The position numbers and the translations under genes were made by a program. From Streptomyces sp. MMG1533 (GTDB lineage Bacteria; Actinomycetota; Actinomycetes; Streptomycetales; Streptomycetaceae), in assembly GCF_001279775.1 (NCBI RefSeq), contig NZ_LGDG01000213.1:124001-188000 (forward strand): a stretch of 64,000 bases of DNA, given 5' to 3'. Under the pieces are notes generated by a model. That model saw only the letters and a program-made list of their open reading frames with translations. It did not search any database and had not been told where the DNA came from. Below, piece after piece: positions 8,683 to 17,705 of this stretch (positions are counted from its first letter, which is position 1; each line of letters opens with the position of its first letter).

Positions 8683-10050
8683 ATGAGCGACAGAACGCCT
8701 CCGCCGACCGGCCGCCTCCTGGTGAGCGGGTGCGATGTGCTGCGGGTTCCGACGCAGGGCGAGTGCGAGATCCTGCGGGCGCAGGACATCGTGGTGGCGG
8801 ACGGCGTCATCGAGGACGTACGACCCACCGGGGGCCCCTTCGGTCCGGGCCCCGCGGCCGACGTGATCGACGGACGCGGACTGCTGGCCGTCCCCGGACT
8901 GGTCAACGCACACACGCACAGCCCCATGGTGCTGATGCGCGGGGCGGCCGAGGACGTGACGGTCGAGGGCTGGTTCAACGACCGCGTCTGGCCCATGGAG
9001 TCCAACCTCACCCCCGCCGACGTACGGATCGGGGCGAGGCTGGCCTGCGCCGAGATGATCCGCTCCGGTGTCACCACCTTCGCCGACCACTACTTCTTCC
9101 CCGAGCAGATCGCCGAGGCGGTCGCCGAGACCGGCCTGCGGGCCGACATCGCGCCCACGTACTTCAGCAGCCGGGGCGAGGCAGCCCTGGAGGACACGGT
9201 CAAGTTCGCGGAGGCGTGGCACGGCCGCGCCGACGGCCGGGTCACCGTCTCGCTCGGGCCGCACGCCCCGTACACGGTCGACGACGGCGACCTGCGGACC
9301 CTCGCCGGGCACGCCCGCAGGCTCGGCCTGCGGATGCACATCCACGCCGCCGAGCACCTGGAGCAGACGCAGTCCAGCCTGGAGCGGCGCGGCATCACCC
9401 CGATCCGGGTGCTGCACGAGACCGGGGTACTGGAGGCCGGGGCGCTGATCGCGCACGGCTGCGGGATCGTCGACGACGACCTGCCGCTGCTCGCCGAGTA
9501 CGCCGGCACGACCGCCGTCGCCTGCTGCCCCAAGGTGTATCTCAAGCACGCCCTGTCCCCGCTCACCCCGGTCCGCGACCTGCTCGCCGCCGGAGTCACG
9601 GTCGCCGTCGGTACGGACGGTGCCGCCGGCCACAACACGCTGGACGTGTGGGAAGCGCTGCGGCTGGTCGCCCTCACCCAGAAGCAGGCGGTGCGGGACG
9701 CCACGTGGATGACCGTCTCCGACACCCTGCGTCTGGCCATGCGCGGAGGGGCCCGTGCCCTCGGCCTGCAGAAGGAGATCGGGGCGCTGGAGCCGGGCAT
9801 GCGCGCCGACATCGTCCTGACCGACCTGTCGGGGCTGCACTGCCGTCCGCTGCACGATCCGCGCGCCGCGCTGGTCTACAGCGCCCGCGCCGGTGACGTA
9901 CGGACGGTCGTCGTCGACGGCCGGGTCCTGATGCGCGACGGCCGGCTGCTCACCGTGGACGAGCCCGCGCTGCTGGCCGAGGCCGACGCCCGGGTGGCCC
10001 GGATCCTCGACACCTCCCACGGGAGGGCGGTGCAGCACTATGACCCCTGA
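8683..10050 (+). CDS. amidohydrolase, adenosine/S-adenosylhomocysteine deaminase (chlorohydrolase) type
   Basis: A 455-residue metal-dependent hydrolase of the cytosolic TrzN/MtaD subgroup. Metal ligands are visible: HTH in VNAHTHSPM, His in MHIHAAEH, His in LIAHGCGI and Asp in VGTDGAAGHN. The N- and C-terminal segments form the composite beta sandwich usual for the family (C-terminal RADIVLTDLSG...VVVDGRVLMRDG). It most likely deaminates a nucleoside or a related base; the substrate is inferred from its neighbours (nucleoside phosphorylase, BMP importer). The frame is open to 8647, but ATG 8683 follows the promoter, lacks a ribosome binding site and is probably leaderless. Its 3' end overlaps the LacI gene by 11 bp. 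Confidence 0.85.
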   Translation: MSDRTPPPTGRLLVSGCDVLRVPTQGECEILRAQDIVVADGVIEDVRPTGGPFGPGPAADVIDGRGLLAVPGLVNAHTHSPMVLMRGAAEDVTVEGWFNDRVWPMESNLTPADVRIGARLACAEMIRSGVTTFADHYFFPEQIAEAVAETGLRADIAPTYFSSRGEAALEDTVKFAEAWHGRADGRVTVSLGPHAPYTVDDGDLRTLAGHARRLGLRMHIHAAEHLEQTQSSLERRGITPIRVLHETGVLEAGALIAHGCGIVDDDLPLLAEYAGTTAVACCPKVYLKHALSPLTPVRDLLAAGVTVAVGTDGAAGHNTLDVWEALRLVALTQKQAVRDATWMTVSDTLRLAMRGGARALGLQKEIGALEPGMRADIVLTDLSGLHCRPLHDPRAALVYSARAGDVRTVVVDGRVLMRDGRLLTVDEPALLAEADARVARILDTSHGRAVQHYDP

Positions 10051-11080
10051 GCCGTACAACCGGGCGGCCGTCCGGCGCCCCGCGTCCATCAAGGACGTGG
10101 CCGCCGCCGCAGGCGTCAGCGCCACCACCGTCTCCCACGTCCTCAGCGGCAACCGGCCGGTCAACGAGCACACCGCCGCCCGGGTCCGCAGCGTCGTCAA
10201 CCGGCTCGGCTACGTCCCGGCGTCGCTGGCCCGCAGCCTCCAGGCCGGTTCCACCTCGGTGATCGGCCTGCTGATCCCCGACATCAGCAACACCTTCTTC
10301 GCCGAACTCGCCAAGGGCGCCGAGGACGCCGCCCACGACCTCGGCTACGGCCTGATCCTGTGCAACACCGAGTTCGACGCCGACCGCGAGGACCGCTACC
10401 TCGGCATGATCCGCAGCCGGTTCATCGACGGCATGGTGTACGCCTCGGGGTCCCCGCCGTCCCGACGGAGGCTGGAGGCGCTGATGGGCAAGTTCCCCAT
10501 CGCGCTCGCCGACGAGGAGGTCGAGGGCCTCGAAGGCGCCCTCATCGCCACCGCCGACCACGAGGCGGGCGGGCGGCTGGTCGGGGAGCACCTCCGGGCG
10601 CTCGGCCACCGCCGGGCCCTGATGCTGACCGGCCCACGCGCCCTGAAGAGCAGCAACGCCCGTGCGAACGGTTTCGTACGGGCCTTCCGCGGCGAGGTCG
10701 TCGAGTGCGTCGGCGACTTCAAGGAGACCTCCGGATACGGCCTCGTCGCCGAACTCCTCAAGGCGGGCGGTCTCCCCGACGACTGCACGGCCGTCTTCGC
10801 GGCCAACGACCTCATGGCGTTCGGCGCCCTCACCGCGCTCCGCGAGGCGGGACTGTCGGTGCCGGACGACGTCTCGGTGGTCGGTTTCGACGACATCCGG
10901 GCGGCCTCGCTGGCGCATCCGCCCCTGACCACCGTCCACCAGCCCGCTTACGACGTGGGCCGCACCGCCACCGCCCAACTCCTCCAGTACGTCACCCGGG
11001 GCGAGGTCCCACCCGCCTCCCGGCACACGCTTCCCGTCGAACTCAAGGTACGCGGCAGCACGGCGCCCACCGCCCGCTGA
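10040..11080 (+). CDS. LacI-family transcriptional repressor of the nucleoside locus
   Basis: A 346-residue regulator. The N-terminal LacI helix-turn-helix is about residues 15-60 ([22 protein letters not shown]). A type I periplasmic-binding-protein-like effector domain follows (about 70-340: [42 protein letters not shown]). GGGAGGG precedes the ATG, which lies inside the end of the amidohydrolase gene, implying coupling and autoregulation through the 8652 operator. The near-identical palindrome at 12709 before the importer lipoprotein makes that unit a likely second target. The effector is probably a nucleoside or base, inferred from context. Confidence 0.88.
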   Translation: MTPEPYNRAAVRRPASIKDVAAAAGVSATTVSHVLSGNRPVNEHTAARVRSVVNRLGYVPASLARSLQAGSTSVIGLLIPDISNTFFAELAKGAEDAAHDLGYGLILCNTEFDADREDRYLGMIRSRFIDGMVYASGSPPSRRRLEALMGKFPIALADEEVEGLEGALIATADHEAGGRLVGEHLRALGHRRALMLTGPRALKSSNARANGFVRAFRGEVVECVGDFKETSGYGLVAELLKAGGLPDDCTAVFAANDLMAFGALTALREAGLSVPDDVSVVGFDDIRAASLAHPPLTTVHQPAYDVGRTATAQLLQYVTRGEVPPASRHTLPVELKVRGSTAPTAR

Positions 11081-11164
11081 CCCTCACCTGACCCAACTGC
11101 ACACGCGGCGCACGCAGTTGCCGTGCCGCGTGGCAATACCCCCTGCCCCGAAAGGCGGTTCGCC

Positions 11165-11914
11165 ATGCCCAGAGTGCTCGTCGTGGGCGAGTCCTGGTTC
11201 ACCCACACGGTCCACCAGAAAGGCTTCGACGCCTTCCACACCTCCGAGTACACCGAGGGCGGAGGTGCCTTCCTGGACGCGCTCCGCTCGCGCGGCCACG
11301 AGGTGACCTACGTGCCCTCGCACGAGATCCCGAGCCGGGTTCCGGCCTCCGCCGACGGCTTCGACGCGTACGACGTCGTCGTCATCAGCGATGTGGGCGC
11401 CAACAGCTTCCAGCTCCCGCCCGAGACCTTCAACCGCTCCGTCCCCGCGCCCGACCGGTCCGAGCTGGTACGCGGCTTCGTGGAGGGGGGCGGCGGGGTG
11501 CTGATGATCGGCGGCTATCTGACCTTCAGCGGCATCGACGCCCGCGCACGATGGGGGCGGTCCCCGCTGGCCGCCGCCCTGCCGGTGACGATGCTGGACC
11601 GCGACGACCGGGTGGAGCTCCCGGCCGGCGCCGTCCCCGAGGTGGTGGGCGAGCACGCGGTCGTACGGGGCCTTGAGCGGTCCTGGCCCGCGCTCCTCGG
11701 CCTCAACGAGGTCACCGCGCGGCCGGAGGCGTCGCTGCTGGCCGAGTGCGCCGGGCATCCGCTGCTCGTCGTCGGCGACCACGGCGCGGGCAGATCGGCG
11801 GCGTTCACCTCCGACGTGGCACCGCACTGGGCACCGCCGCTGTTCCTGGACTGGAAGGGCTACCCCGAGCTCTGGGACCGGCTGGTGCGCTGGCTCGCGG
11901 GAGCGGAGCTGTGA
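11165..11914 (+). CDS. glutamine-amidotransferase-like (ThuA/DUF1355-type) protein
   Basis: A 249-residue protein with an alpha/beta class I GATase-like fold: VLVVGESWF at the N-terminus, YDVVVISDVGANSF, FVEGGGGVLMIGG, and C-terminal VVGDHGAGRSAAFTSDVAPHW. The nucleophile elbow has no Cys, so it is not a working glutaminase. Proteins of this family often accompany carbohydrate or nucleoside catabolic genes; no reaction is established. ATG 11165 is chosen because it follows GAAAGGCGG. The gene ends overlapping the purine nucleoside phosphorylase ATG, so it belongs to the same operon. Confidence 0.7.
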   Translation: MPRVLVVGESWFTHTVHQKGFDAFHTSEYTEGGGAFLDALRSRGHEVTYVPSHEIPSRVPASADGFDAYDVVVISDVGANSFQLPPETFNRSVPAPDRSELVRGFVEGGGGVLMIGGYLTFSGIDARARWGRSPLAAALPVTMLDRDDRVELPAGAVPEVVGEHAVVRGLERSWPALLGLNEVTARPEASLLAECAGHPLLVVGDHGAGRSAAFTSDVAPHWAPPLFLDWKGYPELWDRLVRWLAGAEL

Positions 11915-12666
11915 TGGCAGGACACGTGAGGACAACGTCCGTCACCGGCACACCGCACATCGCGGCTCGGCCGGGCGACTTCGCGCCGCTCGTGCTGATG
12001 CCGGGCGACCCGCACCGCGCCCGGCGGATCGCCGAGACGTTCCTCAAGGACGCGCGGCAGGTCACCGACGTACGCGGCGTCCTCGGCTACACCGGAAGCC
12101 ACCTGGGCGTGCCGATGTCGGTGCTCGCCTCCGGCATGGGCATCCCGTCCGTGACGATCTACGCGACGGAGCTGTTCCGCCACTACGGCGTGCGCAGGAT
12201 CGTCCGGGTCGGCACCGCCGGTGCGATCCCGGTCTCGGTCTCCGTACGGGATGTGGTGATCGCCTCCGCCGCGCACACCGACTCCAGCCTCAGCCGCCTC
12301 CTCGTGGACGGCGTGACCCTCTCGCTCGCTCCCTCCTACCGGCTGCTGCGTGCCGCCGCGGGCGCCGCCGAGCGGGAGCTCTCCGACGGCGAGGCCGTGC
12401 ACATCGGACCGGTCTTCAGCAGCGACCACTTCTACCTCGACCGCCCCGCCCTCTTCGACGCCCTGGAGCGCCGGGGCACGCTCGCCGTCGAGATGGAGGC
12501 GGCGGGGCTGTACGCCGTGGCCTGTGCGGAGGGCGGCGAGGCCCTCGCCGTGCTGACCGTGTCCGACCACCTCCGCACCGGTGACGCCCTCACCGCCGAG
12601 GAACGCGAGACGGACTTCGACCGGACGCTGCGCATCGCCGCGACCGCGCTGCTCACCGATGTCTGA
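11914..12666 (+). CDS. deoD: purine nucleoside phosphorylase, DeoD type
   Basis: A 250-residue member of the PNP/UDP phosphorylase family, cytosolic. It splits purine (deoxy)nucleosides with phosphate into base and pentose 1-phosphate. Family motifs: LMPGDPHRARRIAE (phosphate loop), SGMGIPSV, RVGTAGAI, the hexameric-type signature VEMEAAGLYAVAC, and VSDHLRTG carrying the catalytic Asp region. The length is normal for DeoD. The ATG shares a base with the preceding stop. With the amidohydrolase upstream and the importer downstream it completes a nucleoside uptake and salvage route. Confidence 0.9.
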   Translation: MAGHVRTTSVTGTPHIAARPGDFAPLVLMPGDPHRARRIAETFLKDARQVTDVRGVLGYTGSHLGVPMSVLASGMGIPSVTIYATELFRHYGVRRIVRVGTAGAIPVSVSVRDVVIASAAHTDSSLSRLLVDGVTLSLAPSYRLLRAAAGAAERELSDGEAVHIGPVFSSDHFYLDRPALFDALERRGTLAVEMEAAGLYAVACAEGGEALAVLTVSDHLRTGDALTAEERETDFDRTLRIAATALLTDV

Positions 12667-12708
12667 AATTCCCTCACCGGAAATCAAACCGAAACCGGGC
12701 AACGTAGC

Positions 12709-12720
12709 CAAAGCGTTTTG
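12709..12720. promoter_or_regulatory. LacI-type operator before the importer genes
   Basis: CAAAGCGTTTTG differs from the 8652 palindrome by one base. It sits 59 bp upstream of the lipoprotein ATG in the only sizeable gap of the locus (12667-12778). It is probably bound by the LacI encoded at 10040. Confidence 0.55.
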
Positions 12721-12778
12721 CACTTTCTACTGTCAACCCAGCCGCTCACTCGGCAACAAAATGATCAGGAGGTCGATG

Positions 12779-13870
12779 ATGCGATACGGAAGAAGCGCCG
12801 CCGTCGCGGTGACAGGGATGCTCGCGCTGACCGCGTGCGGCGGATCGGGCGGGGACGACTCCGGAGCGGAATCCTCCGGCAAGCCGCGCATCAAATTGGT
12901 GCTCAATGGCGGGCTGGGCGACAAGTCGTTCTTCGACTCCGCCTACGCGGGCCTGAAGAAGGCCGAGAAGGACCTCGGCTACGAGCTCAAGGTGGTGGAG
13001 CTCGGCTCCGACCGCACCAAGTGGGAGCCCGGCTTCGAGGACGCCGCCTCGGCCGACGACTACGACATCCTCGCCGCCGGCACCTTCGACGTCACCGACT
13101 ACATCGGCAAACTCGCCCCGGAATTCCCGGACAAGAAGTTCTGGGTCTTCGACGCGCCGGTCGACTACAGCGGCAAGAACGGCGCCTGTTCCAACAAGTG
13201 CGAGAACGTCTACTCCGTCACCTTCAAGCAGAACGAGGGCGGTTATCTCGCGGGATTCCTGGCCGAGAAGCTGGTGGCCGCGAAAGCCCTCAAGGGAACC
13301 GAATCGCTGAAGAAGGTCGGCGTCATGGGCGGCGTGAAGATCCCGTTGATCGAGGACTTCGTCGTCGGCTTCAAGTCGGGCTTCCAGGCCGCCGGCGGAA
13401 AGAACTCCGACGTCCTCGTGCAGTACGTGGGCGGCGACAAGCCGTTCGGCGACCCGGCCAAGGGCAAGGAGATCAGCACCGCCATGTACGGCCAGGGCGC
13501 CGCGCTGGTGTGGCCGGTCGCCGGGCTCTCCGGGCTCGGCACCTTCGAGTCGGCCGTCGGCGCCGAGCGGTACGCGTTCGGCGTCGACTCCGACCAGTAC
13601 CAGACCCTCAGCGACCAGGCGCAGAAGGACATCGTCGTCACCTCCATCCTCAAGAACGTCGGCAACGCCCTGTACGAGGCCGCGCAGAAGGACCAGAAGG
13701 ACTCCCTGAAGTACGGCGCCGTCTCCACCGTCGGCCTCGCCGAGGACGCCGTCGGCTATGTGAACGACGACCACTTCAAGGAGTTGGTGCCCGAGAAGAT
13801 CCGTACCGAGGTCCAGGAAGCCGCCGACCAGGTCAAGTCCGGCTCCGTCACGGTGCCCAGCGCCCTCTAG
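12779..13870 (+). CDS. BMP-family nucleoside-binding lipoprotein of an ABC importer
   Basis: A 363-residue lipoprotein. The signal peptide ends in lipobox LTAC with the lipidated Cys at about residue 20, then a Ser/Gly linker and a BMP (PnrA/TmpC-like) binding domain beginning IKLVLNGGLGDKSFFDSAYAGL. Members bind purine or pyrimidine nucleosides outside the membrane and deliver them to the permease. I start at ATG 12779, six bases after AGGAGG; in-frame ATGs at 12776 and 12761 are too close to, or upstream of, that site. The ATPase gene follows after 13 bp. A LacI-type operator precedes it. Confidence 0.88.
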   Translation: MRYGRSAAVAVTGMLALTACGGSGGDDSGAESSGKPRIKLVLNGGLGDKSFFDSAYAGLKKAEKDLGYELKVVELGSDRTKWEPGFEDAASADDYDILAAGTFDVTDYIGKLAPEFPDKKFWVFDAPVDYSGKNGACSNKCENVYSVTFKQNEGGYLAGFLAEKLVAAKALKGTESLKKVGVMGGVKIPLIEDFVVGFKSGFQAAGGKNSDVLVQYVGGDKPFGDPAKGKEISTAMYGQGAALVWPVAGLSGLGTFESAVGAERYAFGVDSDQYQTLSDQAQKDIVVTSILKNVGNALYEAAQKDQKDSLKYGAVSTVGLAEDAVGYVNDDHFKELVPEKIRTEVQEAADQVKSGSVTVPSAL

Positions 13871-13883
13871 CCGAACGGCCTTG

Positions 13884-15529
<1,646 letters not shown>

Positions 15530-15533
<4 letters not shown>

Positions 15534-16651
15534 CCACCACTCCCATGACCCTGATCGAGACCGAGGACCGCCGCGAGTACAGGGAGACCCGGCGCCGAGA
15601 CTTCGTCGTCGACCTCAGCATGGCCCTGGCCACCATCCTGGCCGCCCTGGCCATCGGCTTCCTCGTCATGCTCGCCACCGGCAACGACCCGATCCGCGCG
15701 TACGAAGTGATGCTCACCGGGCCGCTGGAACGCTCCTTCCGTGTCGGCCGCTGGCTGGAGGACGCCACCACGCTCACCCTGCTCGGGCTTTCGGTCGCGA
15801 TCCCCTTCCGCGCCCGGCAGATCAGCCTCGGCGCCGAGAGCCAGGTGTACGCCGGTGCGCTGGCGGCCGCGACGGTCGCGATCTTCGTGCCGCTGCCGCC
15901 GGTCGTCGCTGTGATCGTCCCCATGGCCGCGGCCGCCGCCGCGGGCGCCGGGATGGGCCTGGTGCCCGGCGCGATGAAGGCACGCCTCGGCGCCAACGAG
16001 ATCGTGGCCACGCTGATGCTCAACGCCATCGTCGTCCGCGTCTACGACTACCTGGTCAACGGCCCGCTGAAGGAGTCTGGCAGCAGCGCCGTGCACTCGA
16101 AGTCCATCCAACAGGACTCCGTACTCACGCCGTTGAGCGACTGGTTCGGCGTCCCGCTGGGCCGGGCCAACATCGGTTTCGGGGTGATGCTGCTGACCGC
16201 CGTCGCGCTGTGGCTGCTCATCACCCGCACCCCGCTCGGCTACCGCATCCGCATGACCGGGGCCAACCCCGACTTCGCGGCGTACGGCGGCATCCGCGTG
16301 CCCCGTGTCATCGAGTGGAGCTTCGTCATCGGTGGCGCCGTCGCGGGCCTCGCCGGAGCCCATCTCGTCCAGGGCGTGTACGGGCGACTGGAACCCGGGC
16401 TCGCCGGAAGCCTCGCCTTCGAAGGGATCGTGGTCGCGCTGCTGGCCAGGAACAACCCGCTGGTCGTCGTGGTCGCCGGACTCTTCTACTCCTACCTGCG
16501 CGCCGGGGGCGACATCATGGAACAGCAGACGGACGTCGGCACCGAGATCGTGGTGGTCATCCAGGCGGTCATCGTGCTGCTGGTCACCGCCCAGGCCCTG
16601 CCGAACCTGCTCAAGCGGCGAATGGCGCGGAGGCAGGTGGGCGTCCGATGA
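15530..16651 (+). CDS. ABC importer permease 1 (nucleoside, BPD_transp_2)
   Basis: A 373-residue integral membrane protein with about eight to ten hydrophobic segments, e.g. LSMALATILAALAIGFLVMLA, and the conserved cytoplasmic loop GANPDFAAYGGIRVPRVIEWSF typical of BPD_transp_2 permeases (YufP/NupP-like). The GTG start overlaps the ATPase stop and follows GGGGGAG; an internal ATG five codons later is less favourable. Its last bases overlap the second permease ATG. It forms the translocation path with that protein. Confidence 0.88.
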
Positions 16652-17583
16652 GTTCCGTGCTCGACGTCGTCCTCAGCAGTGCCTTCCTGGCGGCCGTGCT
16701 GCGGATCGCCACGCCGTACCTGCTCGCCGCGTTCGGCGGGCTGGTCGCCGAACGCGCCGGCATCAGCAACATCGCCCTGGAGGGCCAGATGCTCTCCGCC
16801 GCCTGCACCGGAGCGCTGGTCGCCGGCTACAGCGGCTCCGTCGCGCTGGGCGCGGTCAGCGGCGTCGCGATGGCGACACTGCTGGGCGTGCTGCTCGCCG
16901 CGCTGCGGCTGGAGCTGGGCGCCGACGCGATCATCGCGGGCATCGGCCTCAACCTCCTCGCCTCCGGCGGCACCGCCTACGCGGTCTACAGCCTCCTCGA
17001 CGACAAGGGCGGCACCTCCGGCCTGAAGAGCGGCAGCCTGCCGACGGTCACCCTGCCGGGGGTCGAGAACGTGCCGGTGCTCGGCGATGTGCTGAGCGGC
17101 CAGAACCTGATCACCTGGCTGGCCTTCCTGGCCGCGCCGTTCGTCGCCTGGCTGTTCTACCGCACCCGCTTCGGCTTCCACCTGCGCGCGGTCGGCGAGA
17201 TGCCCGACGCCGCCGAGTCGGTCGGGATCGCGGTACGGCGTGTCCAGTACACCGGACTCGCCCTCAGCGGGGCCCTCGCGGGACTTGCCGGGGTCTTCCT
17301 CAGCATGGGCTACGTCTCCTTCTTCGTACGGGACATGACGGCCGGCCGGGGCTTCATCGCCCTCGCCGCGGTGTTCCTCGGCGGCCTGCGGCCGTGGGGT
17401 GTCTTCCTCGCCGCGCTCGGCTTCGGAGCGGCGGAGGCACTGGCCGTGCAGCTCGGCACCCTCGATGTGCCACCGCAACTGGTGTCGACGATCCCGTACG
17501 TCATGACGCTGGTCGCCCTCACGCTGTACGCGTGGCGCCGCAAGCGCCGAGGCCGTTCTGTGCCGGCCGCCGCCTCGCTCTGA
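16648..17583 (+). CDS. ABC importer permease 2 (nucleoside, BPD_transp_2)
   Basis: A 311-residue membrane protein. It has the signature of the second permease of BMP importers (YufQ/NupQ-like): AERAGISNIALEGQML near the N-terminus and AVGEMPDAAESVGI in the coupling loop. ATG 16648 overlaps the preceding stop (ATGA). It is the last gene of the importer operon; 122 bp separate it from the secreted nucleotidase. Confidence 0.88.
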   Translation: MSSVLDVVLSSAFLAAVLRIATPYLLAAFGGLVAERAGISNIALEGQMLSAACTGALVAGYSGSVALGAVSGVAMATLLGVLLAALRLELGADAIIAGIGLNLLASGGTAYAVYSLLDDKGGTSGLKSGSLPTVTLPGVENVPVLGDVLSGQNLITWLAFLAAPFVAWLFYRTRFGFHLRAVGEMPDAAESVGIAVRRVQYTGLALSGALAGLAGVFLSMGYVSFFVRDMTAGRGFIALAAVFLGGLRPWGVFLAALGFGAAEALAVQLGTLDVPPQLVSTIPYVMTLVALTLYAWRRKRRGRSVPAAASL

Positions 17584-17705
17584 CGCCTCGGCGCCACCCC
17601 TCGTCCCTCAACCACAGAGCTCTTCCACCACCCCGCGCCTCGCCGAGCGAACGGGCCGGCGAGCCATGCCCGCACGCCCGTGCGCCTCCCCTTGGAAGGA
17701 CACTC

